49,507 nucleotides of DNA from Pseudomonadota bacterium (GTDB lineage: Bacteria > Pseudomonadota > Alphaproteobacteria > Ferrovibrionales > Ferrovibrionaceae): assembly GCA_023434425.1 (NCBI GenBank), contig JAEYSS010000159.1:1-49507 (forward strand), in the 5' to 3' direction. Both the position numbers and the translations under genes were made by a program. This document shows, one piece after another, positions 30,797 to 38,761 of the stretch. The notes beneath the pieces were generated by a model that saw only the letters and a program-made list of their open reading frames with translations, ran no database searches and was not told the DNA's origin. Each line of letters begins with the position of its first letter. Position 1 is the first letter of the stretch.

Positions 30797-32718
30797 GTTC
30801 CCAGATGTCCGCCGTTCCGCTTTCGCTTCAGACCCTCGACGACCAGCGCGCCAGCCTGCAGCAGGGCCGCGCCTTTCCCATTGTCATCGTCGGCCATGTC
30901 GATCATGGCAAGTCCACCCTGGTCGGCCGCCTGCTGCACGACACGGACAGCTTGCCGGCCGGCAAGCTGGAGCAGCTCAGGGCCGTGTCGGAAAAGCGCG
31001 GGCTGGACTTCGAATGGTCCTTTCTGCTCGACGCCCTGCAGGTCGAACGCGATCAGGGCATCACCGTTGACACCACCCAGATCTGGTTCACCACGCAGCA
31101 GCGTCGCTACGTGATCATCGACGCCCCCGGGCATAAGGAATTTCTGAAAAACATGGTGACCGGCGCGGCGCAGGCCGATGCCGCCATCCTGGTGGTGGAT
31201 GCCGCGCAGGGCCTGGCCGAACAGACCCGCCGCCATGCCTATCTGCTGCATCTGCTCGGCATCCGCCAGGTCGCCGTCGCCGTCAACAAGATCGACCTGA
31301 TCGGACATGACCCTGCAAAGTTCAGGGCTGTCGCCGACTCCGTGCGCAACTATCTGGTCGGAATCGGCATCGAGCCGCAGGCCATCGTGCCGCTCTCGGC
31401 CCGCGACGGCGACAATATCGCCGGCCGCAGCACGCATACGCCCTGGTATCACGGACCGACGCTGATCGGCGCGCTGGATGGCTTCGCCCCGCGCGCGCTG
31501 CCCGTTGAGCAGCCGCTGCGCCTGCCGGTGCAGGATCTCTATCGCCATGGCGACAGGCGCATTGTCGTCGGCCGGATCGAAAGCGGCCGGCTGAAAGTGG
31601 GCGACCGTATCCGCTTCGCACCGCTGGGCCGCGAAGCCACCGTGGCGACGCTGGAACACTGGACCGGTCCCGGACGTCAGACACCCGGGCCGACCGAGGC
31701 GAAGGCCGGCGAAAGCGTGGCCTTCACGCTGGATGAGGATGTCTTCGTCGAACGCGGCGCGCTCGGCTCCACACCAGATCATCGGCCCATCGATGCCAAC
31801 CGCTTCACTGTGCGGCTGTTCTGGCTCGACAAGCAGCCGCTGTGCAAGGGCGATCGCCTGACGCTGAAGATCGGCACCGCCGAGCGCGAGGCGCAGGTCG
31901 AATCGATTGTCGAATCGCTCGATGTGGAAACGCTGGATGCCGCCGCCGCGCAGCAGATCGAGCGTAACGGCGTCGCCCGCGTGGTGCTGCGCGTGCGGCC
32001 CCCGCTGGCCATCGACCTGTACGAAACTTTGCCGCGCACCGGTCGCGGCGTGCTGATCCGCGGCCCGCAGATCGTTGCCGGCCTGGTGATCGAGACGGCG
32101 GCCACCCGCGTCAGCACCGATATCACGGCCGTCGATTCCTCGGTGACGGTGCAGGAACGCATCGAGATGAACGGCCATCGCGGCGGTGTGATCTGGATGA
32201 CCGGCCTGTCCGGCGCCGGCAAATCGACCATTGCGATGGCGACGCAGCGCCTGCTGTTCTCGCGCGGCCGGCATGTGGCCGTGCTGGATGGCGACAATCT
32301 GCGCCACGGCCTCAACCGCGATCTCGGCTTCACCGATGCCGACCGGTCGGAAAACCTGCGCCGGCTCGCCGAAGTGGCCAGGCTGATGGCGGTGAACGGC
32401 TCGCTGGTTCTGGTGTCGGCGATTTCGCCGCTGCAGAAATATCGCGACATGGCGCGCGAGATCGTCGGCGAGGATTTCCGCGAGATCTACGTGCAGGCCG
32501 ATATCGCGCTGTGCGAAGCACGCGACCCGAAAGGCCTGTACCGCAAGGCGCGCAGCGGCGAGATCAGGAATTTCACCGGCATTTCCGCGCCCTATGAAGC
32601 ACCGCAGAGTCCGGATCTGGTGCTCGATACGGCCAGGCCGCTGGCGCTGGCGGTCACCACGCTGACCGAATATATTGAAGGCATATTCGGCGAGCTGCCG
32701 TGGCATCCGGATATCTGA
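30793..32718 (+). CDS. cysNC: Bifunctional sulfate adenylyltransferase subunit 1 / adenylylsulfate kinase
   Basis: A 641-residue fusion. Residues about 25-440 are CysN, an EF-Tu-like GTPase: GHVDHGKS (34-41), the IDAPGHKEFLKNMVTGAAQA switch region, NKIDLIGHDP. Residues about 460-641 are CysC, APS kinase: WMTGLSGAGKSTIAMATQRL, LDGDNLRHGLNRDLGFTDAD and RKARSGEIRNFTGISAPYE. It drives APS formation by GTP hydrolysis and then makes PAPS. The GTG start overlaps the cysD stop (ATGTGA); ATG 30805 is an alternative. The fusion is common in alphaproteobacteria. Confidence 0.95.
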   Translation: MSSQMSAVPLSLQTLDDQRASLQQGRAFPIVIVGHVDHGKSTLVGRLLHDTDSLPAGKLEQLRAVSEKRGLDFEWSFLLDALQVERDQGITVDTTQIWFTTQQRRYVIIDAPGHKEFLKNMVTGAAQADAAILVVDAAQGLAEQTRRHAYLLHLLGIRQVAVAVNKIDLIGHDPAKFRAVADSVRNYLVGIGIEPQAIVPLSARDGDNIAGRSTHTPWYHGPTLIGALDGFAPRALPVEQPLRLPVQDLYRHGDRRIVVGRIESGRLKVGDRIRFAPLGREATVATLEHWTGPGRQTPGPTEAKAGESVAFTLDEDVFVERGALGSTPDHRPIDANRFTVRLFWLDKQPLCKGDRLTLKIGTAEREAQVESIVESLDVETLDAAAAQQIERNGVARVVLRVRPPLAIDLYETLPRTGRGVLIRGPQIVAGLVIETAATRVSTDITAVDSSVTVQERIEMNGHRGGVIWMTGLSGAGKSTIAMATQRLLFSRGRHVAVLDGDNLRHGLNRDLGFTDADRSENLRRLAEVARLMAVNGSLVLVSAISPLQKYRDMAREIVGEDFREIYVQADIALCEARDPKGLYRKARSGEIRNFTGISAPYEAPQSPDLVLDTARPLALAVTTLTEYIEGIFGELPWHPDI

Positions 32719-32830
32719 GCCGCAACCTGCCGAAAATTCCCCGAAGCTGACTTCGGCAAGCCCAGCGCGACATCTGCCAGATCGATGTCGCGGTTCGACA
32801 CAGACATGTCTCGCGTGGGAGGCGGATGGC

Positions 32831-33601
32831 GTGACGATTGACCTGCTTCTTTATGCGGCCATCGGCTTTGCCGCGCAGTTGATCGATGGCGCCATCGGCA
32901 TGGGCTATGGCGTGATCGCCAGCAGCGTGCTGGTGGCGAGCGGCATGCCGCCGGCAGTGGCCAGCGCCACGGTGCATGTGACCAAGATCCCCACCGGTAT
33001 CGCCTCGGGCCTGTCGCACTGGAAATTCGGCAATATCGACTGGGCGGTCTGCCGCCGCCTGATCCTGCCCGGTATTGTCGGCGGCATCATCGGCGCCAGC
33101 GTGATCGCGCTGCTGCCGCTGCATATCATCCGCCCGCTGGCGGCATTGTATCTGGGCCTGATGGGCGCGGTGATGATCCTGCGCGCGATGCGCTGGCGCC
33201 GTCAGCCCGTCGCATCGCCCGCGCCCGGCAAGCGGCCGGGACTGGTGGGCCTGCTCGGCGGGCTGTTCGATTCCTTCGGCGGCGGCTGGGGCCCGATCGT
33301 CACCTCCACGCTGGTGCTGCATGGCCGCGAGCCGCGGCTGGCGGTCGGCTCGGCCAATGCCGCCGAGCCGATCGTGGCCGCCGTGCAGGCGGCGGTGTTT
33401 TCCTTCTGGCTCGGCGCCGCCACGCTGACCACCATCGGCAATACGGCGGCCGCGATCATGGTCGGCGCCCTGCTGGCCGCGCCGATTGCCGCCTTCCTGG
33501 TCAATCGCCTGCCGGGCCGGCTGATCGCCGCCACCGTGGGCGTGGTGCTGATCGGACTGAATATCCCGGCACTGTTCGCGCTGGTGAAAAGCCTGTTCTA
33601 G
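32831..33601 (+). CDS. TauE/SafE family sulfite/anion exporter
   Basis: A 256-residue membrane protein with about eight helices in two related halves, each opened by the TauE/SafE glycine-rich segment: QLIDGAIGMGYGVIASSVLV and GLFDSFGGGWGPIVTSTLVL. The family exports sulfite or related sulfur anions. Its position after cysNC fits relief from excess sulfite or coupling to sulfur metabolism. The GTG at 32831 is chosen because GGGAGGCGG lies just before it and the N-terminus then begins with the first helix. Confidence 0.9.
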   Translation: MTIDLLLYAAIGFAAQLIDGAIGMGYGVIASSVLVASGMPPAVASATVHVTKIPTGIASGLSHWKFGNIDWAVCRRLILPGIVGGIIGASVIALLPLHIIRPLAALYLGLMGAVMILRAMRWRRQPVASPAPGKRPGLVGLLGGLFDSFGGGWGPIVTSTLVLHGREPRLAVGSANAAEPIVAAVQAAVFSFWLGAATLTTIGNTAAAIMVGALLAAPIAAFLVNRLPGRLIAATVGVVLIGLNIPALFALVKSLF

Positions 33602-33605
33602 GGCC

Positions 33606-33968
33606 TTACATCCGGGTTGCGGCGCGCCATTCGTAACGGCCGCTGCGGAAGCCACCGAAATATTTCCTGATATCGGGATGGTTCACCGGGCCGGCTTCGG
33701 CATCGGGCAGCAGATTCTGCTCCGATACATAAGCGACATAGGAACTCTGCGCATTCTCGGCCAGCAGGTGATAGAAGGGCTGGTCCTTGCGCGGGCGCAG
33801 GTCGGCCGGAATCGACTCCCACCATTCTTCGGTATTGCTGAAGACCGGGTCGACATCGAAGATCACGCCGCGGAACGGAAACAGGCGGTGCCGAACCACA
33901 TCGCCGATGCCGAATTTCGCATCCCGACTCTCGGCCTTCCGACTCTCGGTCTTCTCACGTTCACCCAT
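33606..33968 (-). CDS. hspQ: Heat shock protein HspQ
   Basis: A 120-residue member of the HspQ (YccV-like) family, which binds hemimethylated DNA in vitro and modulates Lon protease in enterobacteria. Core: KFGIGDVVRHRLFPFRGVIF, DVDPVFSNTEEWWESIPADL, PRKDQPFYHLLAEN and SYVAYVSEQNLLPD, with the C-terminal FRSGRYEWR. The N-terminal 17 residues (MGEREKTESRKAESRDA) come from a short direct DNA repeat (CGACTCTCGG..C) and look like an unconserved extension. It follows the SDR gene after 32 bp. Confidence 0.93.
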   Translation of the reverse strand: MGEREKTESRKAESRDAKFGIGDVVRHRLFPFRGVIFDVDPVFSNTEEWWESIPADLRPRKDQPFYHLLAENAQSSYVAYVSEQNLLPDAEAGPVNHPDIRKYFGGFRSGRYEWRAATRM

Positions 33969-34000
33969 ACTGCCTCACGCCCGTCCTGGCAGGCCGCCTC

Positions 34001-34753
34001 TCAATAGGTGGCGCGGCCGCCGCTCAGATCGAAGACCGCGCCGGTGGTGAAGGAATTCTCCGGGCTGACCAGCCAGGCCACCATCGCCGCGATCTCGTCC
34101 ACCGCCACGAAGCGTGAGCGGGGGATCTTCGACAGCATATAGTCGATATGCGTCTGCGTCATCTGGTCGAAGATGGCGGTTTTCGCCGCCGCAGGGGTGA
34201 TACAGTTGACGGCGATATCCATGCCGGCCAGTTCCTTGCCCAGCGACTTGGTCAGCGCGATCACGCCGGCCTTGGCGGCGCTGTAGGCACTGGCATTCGG
34301 ATTGCCTTCCTTGCCGGCAATCGAGGCAACATTGACGATGCGGCCGAAACCGCCGGTCTTCATCAGCGGCACCACGGCGCGACAGCAATGGAACACGCCG
34401 GTCAGGTCGATATCGATCACGCTTTGCCAGGCGTCGAGGGGATAAGCATCGACAGGCGCATTCGGACCGGCAATACCGGCGTTGTTGACCAGGATATCGA
34501 TGCCGCCGAGCTGCGCGGCCGTCGCTTTCGCCGCCGCCTCGATACTGTCCCATCTCGTCACATCGGCCAGCACGGCAATCACGCTGCCATGCGCCGACAG
34601 ATCCTTCGCCGTGGTCTCGGCCATCCCGGCATCGTGATCCCAGATCGCCACTGCGGCGCCCGAGCGCAGAAACCGTTCGGCGACGGCGCGGCCGATGCCC
34701 TGCGCGCCCCCGGTGACCACAGCATTCCTGCCCTTGAGATCGATCTGGTTCAT
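34001..34753 (-). CDS. Short-chain dehydrogenase/reductase
   Basis: A 250-residue classical SDR. NAD(P) motif TGGAQGIG (14-21), Asp/Asn segment LADVTRWD, NNAGIAGPN, catalytic serine in IVNVASIAGKEG, YxxxK in SAYSAAKAGVIALTKSL, and the C-terminal FTTGAVFDLSGGRATY. The acidic residue after strand 2 (WDHD) favours NAD. It resembles 3-oxoacyl-ACP reductase-like and sugar/lactate-type SDRs, but the substrate cannot be assigned. It is divergent from a PAS_5 gene. Confidence 0.88.
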   Translation of the reverse strand: MNQIDLKGRNAVVTGGAQGIGRAVAERFLRSGAAVAIWDHDAGMAETTAKDLSAHGSVIAVLADVTRWDSIEAAAKATAAQLGGIDILVNNAGIAGPNAPVDAYPLDAWQSVIDIDLTGVFHCCRAVVPLMKTGGFGRIVNVASIAGKEGNPNASAYSAAKAGVIALTKSLGKELAGMDIAVNCITPAAAKTAIFDQMTQTHIDYMLSKIPRSRFVAVDEIAAMVAWLVSPENSFTTGAVFDLSGGRATY

Positions 34754-34809
34754 AACGTGTCTGCTCCTGTTTTTTCGCAGGCTAGCAGATGCTGCCCCGG
34801 TATTAACAG

Positions 34810-34834
34810 GCCCAGACTTTTTAGACGTCTGGGC
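34810..34834. promoter_or_regulatory. Inverted repeat in the SDR/PAS divergent gap
   Basis: GCCCAGAC and GTCTGGGC, 8-bp arms around a 9-bp AT-rich spacer, lie between the two divergent starts. It could be an operator; binding protein unknown. Confidence 0.35.
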
Positions 34835-34876
34835 AATCCGCTGTGGCTGGCTTAGGCTGCTGGCAAGGGAGGGGCA

Positions 34877-35383
34877 ATGTCGCAGACGCCCGGCATTATC
34901 GATGATCGAACCTGGCCAGCGATTCTGCCGCCAGCGCTGGAGCGTTTCATCGCCTACTGGCGGGCCCTGCCACCGGCCGCCGGAGGCGTGCCGCCCAAAG
35001 CTGCAGTCGATCCTCTGCAGATTCCGCGGCAGCTGCTACCCCATATCGGCCTGGTCGAAGCGCAGCCCGACGGCGACCTCAGGTCCGGTGGCCGGCTGAA
35101 CCTGCGTTTCCGCCTGCTCGGGACCGGCCACCGCCGGGCCACCGGCCGGGACTACAGCCGCCGCCGCTTCGACGACCTGTATACGCCTGAGCAGGTTCTG
35201 GCCTTCGAGCGGGAATACCGAGCCATCCTGCTGGGCGGCCAACCCAGCTTCGCGCGGCGGTCATCGCTGAAGCTGAATCGGGAATTTATCGTCTTCCAGC
35301 GCGTTCTCGCACCCCTGCTTGATGAATGCGACCGGCCGCGCCATGTCATCGGCTACTGGCACTGGGAGAATTTTGAATCGTGA
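34877..35383 (+). CDS. PAS_5 domain protein (second copy of the family)
   Basis: A 168-residue stand-alone PAS protein, the same length as that at 6160. Shared landmarks are the YWRALP segment, DPLQIPRQLLPHIGLVEA, the LRFRLLGTGHRRATGRDYSR strand-helix, and a C-terminal FQRVLAPLLDE...VIGYWHW strand. No output domain. GGGAGGGGCA precedes ATG 34877. Its TGA overlaps the GTG of the DUF924 gene, so the two are co-translated. Confidence 0.75.
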   Translation: MSQTPGIIDDRTWPAILPPALERFIAYWRALPPAAGGVPPKAAVDPLQIPRQLLPHIGLVEAQPDGDLRSGGRLNLRFRLLGTGHRRATGRDYSRRRFDDLYTPEQVLAFEREYRAILLGGQPSFARRSSLKLNREFIVFQRVLAPLLDECDRPRHVIGYWHWENFES

Positions 35384-35988
35384 CCGCAACACATGACACC
35401 GTTACGCACGCCCCTGTCACGCAGGACAGTGTGCTGGACTTCTGGTTCGACCGCACGGACCGCGCTACGCCGCCGGAACACCGCAAGATCTGGTTCGAGA
35501 AGAACGACGCCTTCGACGAGCAGATCCGCAGCCGCTTTTCCGCAGCCGTCGAAACCGCGCTGGCCGAAGGCTATGCCGACTGGCCGCAGACGGCGGAAGG
35601 CGCGCTGGCATTGCTGATCCTGCTCGACCAGTTTCCGCGCAACATCTTCCGCGGCCAGGCCAAGGCCTTTGCCGGCGATACGCGCGCGCGCATCGTTGCC
35701 CGCCATGCGGTCGATCGCGGCTTCGACATCGCGTTACCGCCGGTGATGCGGATGTTCTTCTACCTGCCGTTCGAACACAGCGAACACCTGCCCGACCAGG
35801 AACTGGCGCACCTGCTGTTCTCGGCGCTGGACAAGGAATTGCCCGGCCTGGATCTGGCCGGCTGGGCCGACAAGCATCGCGTGATCGTCGCGCGCTTCGG
35901 CCGCTTTCCGCATCGCAACGCGGCACTCGGCCGCGACAGCTCGCCGGAAGAAGTGGAATTTCTCAGGCAGCCCGGCTCGTCGTTTTAA
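35380..35988 (+). CDS. DUF924 family protein
   Basis: A 202-residue, all-helical, TPR-like protein. The DUF924 motifs are VLDFWFDRTDRATPPEHRKI, WFEKNDAFDEQIRSRF, ALALLILLDQFPRNIFRGQA, FYLPFEHSEHLPDQE and GRFPHRNAALGRDSSPEE. The family is widely conserved, but no biochemical role is established. It uses a GTG start overlapping the preceding PAS gene (GTGA) and its end overlaps the convergent HxlR gene by 26 bp. Confidence 0.9.
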   Translation: MTATHDTVTHAPVTQDSVLDFWFDRTDRATPPEHRKIWFEKNDAFDEQIRSRFSAAVETALAEGYADWPQTAEGALALLILLDQFPRNIFRGQAKAFAGDTRARIVARHAVDRGFDIALPPVMRMFFYLPFEHSEHLPDQELAHLLFSALDKELPGLDLAGWADKHRVIVARFGRFPHRNAALGRDSSPEEVEFLRQPGSSF

Positions 35989-36742
35989 CCGGCTTTCGCA
36001 GGTTCAGCGGCATCGGCAGGATACTGGGTGGCGGCGGTTCGTCGGGCACGCGCAGCAGACGCATCCGCGGCGGCTCGACCAGTTCGAGCGCATGGATCAG
36101 CTTGTTGACCAGGCGCGGATTTTCCGAGAACACCACATCGCCGGCGATGCGCGCCTTCTGCAGGCTGGCGGTGCCCACGATGATGCGGGTCAGCACATCG
36201 AGATCGGCGGTGATCTGCAGATCGACCGGGAAGCCCATATCGGTGTAGCAGAGGTCGATATCGCCATCGCGCTTGATAAGCCACCAGTTGCGCAGCTTGT
36301 GGTCGCGGCGTGGTACATTGGTGAACTCGAAATGCACCACCAGCTTGGCCGGCAATTCGTTCAGCCGGCCGTCCAGCAGGAAATCGCGGATCGAATACAT
36401 CAGGTAGCTGACGTTGCGATCGTGTTCGTCGAGATACGGCAAACGATACGTGCTGCCCCAGGCGGCCAGCTGGTTGATCAGTGGCCGGAGCGCATTGCCG
36501 GCTTCGGTTAGCCGGTAAACGTGGCTGCGGCCCTGCGGCACGCGCGCGATCAGATTGCTGATTTCCATTTCCTTCAGGCGGCGCGACAACAGGCTGCGCG
36601 ACATCAGGGGTACGCCCTGCTGAATATCGATGAAACGCTCGCGCCCCTTCATCAATTCGCTCAGAATCAGCGGGGTCCAACGGCTCGCCACAACCTCGGC
36701 GGCCTTTGCGACCGGGCAGAAGATCCCATAGCGCATATCCAT
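35963..36742 (-). CDS. HxlR family transcriptional regulator with SCP2-like C-terminal domain
   Basis: About 259 residues from ATG 36742. The HxlR winged helix is MRYGIFCPVAKAAEVVASRW, TPLILSELMKGRERFIDIQQ, then MSRSLLSRRLKEMEISNLIA. The second half (about 120-240, with YTDMGFPVDLQITADLDVLT, RIIVGTASLQKARI) resembles SCP2 sterol-carrier domains fused to HxlR regulators. The frame continues to a GTG at 36838, but homologues start at MRYG..CPVAKA. A 28-bp palindrome covers this start. It is divergent from an acyl-CoA dehydrogenase, a likely target. Confidence 0.86.
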   Translation of the reverse strand: MDMRYGIFCPVAKAAEVVASRWTPLILSELMKGRERFIDIQQGVPLMSRSLLSRRLKEMEISNLIARVPQGRSHVYRLTEAGNALRPLINQLAAWGSTYRLPYLDEHDRNVSYLMYSIRDFLLDGRLNELPAKLVVHFEFTNVPRRDHKLRNWWLIKRDGDIDLCYTDMGFPVDLQITADLDVLTRIIVGTASLQKARIAGDVVFSENPRLVNKLIHALELVEPPRMRLLRVPDEPPPPSILPMPLNLRKPVKTTSRAA

Positions 36743-36759
36743 GTCCGCATGGATATGCG
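36732..36759. promoter_or_regulatory. Long perfect palindrome over the HxlR start
   Basis: Arms CGCATATCCATG and CATGGATATGCG (12 bp) flank TCCG. It covers the probable start codons (36742, 36736) of the HxlR gene and lies about 100 bp before the divergent acyl-CoA dehydrogenase start. It may be an autorepression operator, or an mRNA hairpin hiding the start codon. Confidence 0.65.
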
Positions 36760-36860
36760 AGAAGCCCGGAAGTGCCAAGTGCAAATTTTGCACTATCGCG
36801 TGAAGGACCGCCCGACCAGTATCCGCCGCCTTTGTCACCTCAACTGGCCCGGAGACCGTT

Positions 36861-37997
36861 ATGACCGCTCAGCCGCAAATCAGGAAACCCACCGCAGACG
36901 CGTTAACCGATCGCGTAGCACCCTTGGGCGATGTCTTCGCCGCCAATGCTGTTTTGAATGATGCCTCCGACCGCTTCGCGGCTGACAATTTCGCCTTGAT
37001 CAAGCAGGCCGGCATCCTGCCCGCGCTGATCCCCACCGAGCTGGGTGGCCTCGGTGCCAGCTACCGCGACGTGGCCGACATGCTGCGCGGTTTCGCTGGC
37101 AGTTGCAGCGGCACGGCGCTGGCGCTGTCCATGCACATGCATCCGATCGCGCTGCTGGTGCGGCGCTGGCGCGGCGACCCGGCCGCAGTGGAAGCCGTGC
37201 TGAAGCGCATCGCGACCGAGAACCTGATGTTGCTCTCCACCGGCGGTAACGACTGGCTCAACGGCTCGGGTACTGCCGTGAAAGTGGACGGCGGCTATCG
37301 GTTCTCCGGCCGCAAGCGCTTCGTCAGCGGCTGCGAGGCCGGCAACCTGCTGATGACCATGGCAGTATGCGATGGCGAGGTTCTGCATGCCGCCGTGCCG
37401 ATGAAGGCCGAGGGCGTCAGCATCGAGCAGACCTGGCGCACGCTGGGGATGCGCGCCAGCGGTTCGCATGACGTGGTGCTGAAGGATGTCTTCGTGGCCG
37501 ATGCCGCGATCAGCGCGCGCCGCCCCGCCGGCGTGTGGCATCCCTTCTTCCATCTGGTCAGCCTGGTCGCCTGGCCGTTGATTTACAGCGTGTATCGCGG
37601 CGTCGCCGAGAAGCTGCGCGACGAAACGGTTCGCCTCGCTTCGAAACGCCGTGAGGAGGCTGACACGCAGATCCTGGTCGGTGCGATGGACACCGCGCTG
37701 GCGTCTGCTGTCGCCGCGCATGAACGCATGCTGCAGCTCGGCGATGTCGGCGCGCCGGGCGAGCAGACCACGGCGACGATGATGACGCTGAAGCGCGCCA
37801 TGACCGAAAACCTGCTGCAGGTCGGTTCGCTGGCGCTGGATGCGGCCGGCGGCAGCGCCTTCTATCGCGACAACGGCATCGAGCGGCTGTTCCGCGATCT
37901 GCAGGCGGCGCGCTATCACCCGCTGACCATGCTGCCGCAGCAGAAGCTGGCCGGCCGCATCGCCATGGGACTCAACGCGGACGGCAAGGCGGCGTAA
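36861..37997 (+). CDS. Acyl-CoA dehydrogenase family protein
   Basis: A 378-residue flavoprotein of the acyl-CoA dehydrogenase superfamily. Features: FALIKQAGILPALIPTELGG, LGASYRDVADMLRGFAGSCS, SGTALALSMHMH, a beta-domain with STGGNDWLNGSGTAVKVDGG and YRFSGRKRFVSGCEAGNLLM, TWRTLGMRASGSHDVVLKDV, and C-terminal ALDAAGGSAFYRDNGIERLF with RDLQAARYHPL. The overall pattern is closer to the monooxygenase/desulfurisation-like branch than to short-chain fatty-acid enzymes, so the substrate may be unusual. It is probably controlled by the divergent HxlR regulator. Confidence 0.86.
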   Translation: MTAQPQIRKPTADALTDRVAPLGDVFAANAVLNDASDRFAADNFALIKQAGILPALIPTELGGLGASYRDVADMLRGFAGSCSGTALALSMHMHPIALLVRRWRGDPAAVEAVLKRIATENLMLLSTGGNDWLNGSGTAVKVDGGYRFSGRKRFVSGCEAGNLLMTMAVCDGEVLHAAVPMKAEGVSIEQTWRTLGMRASGSHDVVLKDVFVADAAISARRPAGVWHPFFHLVSLVAWPLIYSVYRGVAEKLRDETVRLASKRREEADTQILVGAMDTALASAVAAHERMLQLGDVGAPGEQTTATMMTLKRAMTENLLQVGSLALDAAGGSAFYRDNGIERLFRDLQAARYHPLTMLPQQKLAGRIAMGLNADGKAA

Positions 37998-38015
37998 GCC
38001 CCAGTCGCACCACCA

Positions 38016-38116
38016 CCCTCACCCCAACCCTCTCCCGCCAGCGGGAGAGGGAGCTTTCTTATCCCCTCGCCCACGCAGTGGGAGAGGGAGGGGCCCGCGA
38101 AGCGGGAGGGTGAGGG
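38016..38116. repeat. Palindromic repeat of the CCCTCACC/GGTGAGGG family
   Basis: Outer CCCTCACC pairs with GGTGAGGG; inside are CCCTCTCCCGC/GCGGGAGAGGG and CCTCGCCCACGCAGTGGGAGAG-type hairpins. It sits between the convergent acyl-CoA dehydrogenase and tag genes. This element type is common in intergenic regions of related bacteria. Confidence 0.85.
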
Positions 38117-38126
38117 TCTTTCTTTT

Positions 38127-38753
38127 CTACCCGCGCGGCTTTTTCAGTTTCTGCACGTCGCGATGGCGGAAGCAGTCGGTGGTATGATCGTTGATCATGC
38201 CGACCGCCTGCATGAAGGCATAGACGATGGTGGGGCCGACGAAGGTGAAGCCGCGCTTGCGCAGATCCTTCGAGATCGCCTGGCTGAGCGGCGTTTCCGC
38301 CGGCACATGCTTCTTCTGGGCCCAGTTATTCTGCAGCGGCTTGCCGTCGAGATATTTCCACAGATAGCCGGAGAAGCCGCCCTTCTCCGTTTCCATGATC
38401 TCAAGCCAGCCGCGCGCATTCGCCACCGTGCCGTGGATCTTGGCCTTGTTGCGGATGATGCCCTCGTCCTGCATCAGCGCATCCAGCTTCTTCGGCGTAT
38501 AGCGCACGATCTTCTCAGGCGCGAAACCGTCGAAGGCTTTGCGGAAATTGTCGCGCTTGCGCAGGATGGTGATCCAGCTTAAGCCCGCCTGGAAACCGTC
38601 AAGGATCAGCTTCTCGAACAGGGCGCGGCTGTCCCATTCGGGCACGCCCCATTCGGTGTCGTGATAGTTCACATAGAGCGGATCGGTGCCGCACCAGGTA
38701 CAGCGGCAGCGGCCGTCATCGATCGCGACGGCTGCAACGAGTTTTTTAGCCAT
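38127..38753 (-). CDS. tag: DNA-3-methyladenine glycosylase I
   Basis: A 208-residue base-excision repair enzyme that removes 3-methyladenine. Zinc-binding and catalytic landmarks: RCRCTWCGTDPLYVNYHDTE, WGVPEWDSRALFEKLILDGF, QAGLSWITILRKRDNFRKAF, GIIRNKAKIHGTVANAR, GFTFVGPTIVYAFMQAVGMI and the C-terminal NDHTTDCFRH. ATG 38753 matches homologues; the frame is open upstream across ygfZ but without similarity. It follows ygfZ after 8 bp, probably in one transcript. Confidence 0.95.
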   Translation of the reverse strand: MAKKLVAAVAIDDGRCRCTWCGTDPLYVNYHDTEWGVPEWDSRALFEKLILDGFQAGLSWITILRKRDNFRKAFDGFAPEKIVRYTPKKLDALMQDEGIIRNKAKIHGTVANARGWLEIMETEKGGFSGYLWKYLDGKPLQNNWAQKKHVPAETPLSQAISKDLRKRGFTFVGPTIVYAFMQAVGMINDHTTDCFRHRDVQKLKKPRG

Positions 38754-38761
38754 GAGAGTGT

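Noticed and set aside
30787..32706. 639-codon minus-strand frame opposite cysNC
   Set aside because: Mirror frame of a conserved fusion protein with biased composition and no domain.
33917..33952. Direct repeat in the 5' end of hspQ
   Set aside because: A single tandem duplication in an unconserved N-terminal extension; no sign of a mobile element.
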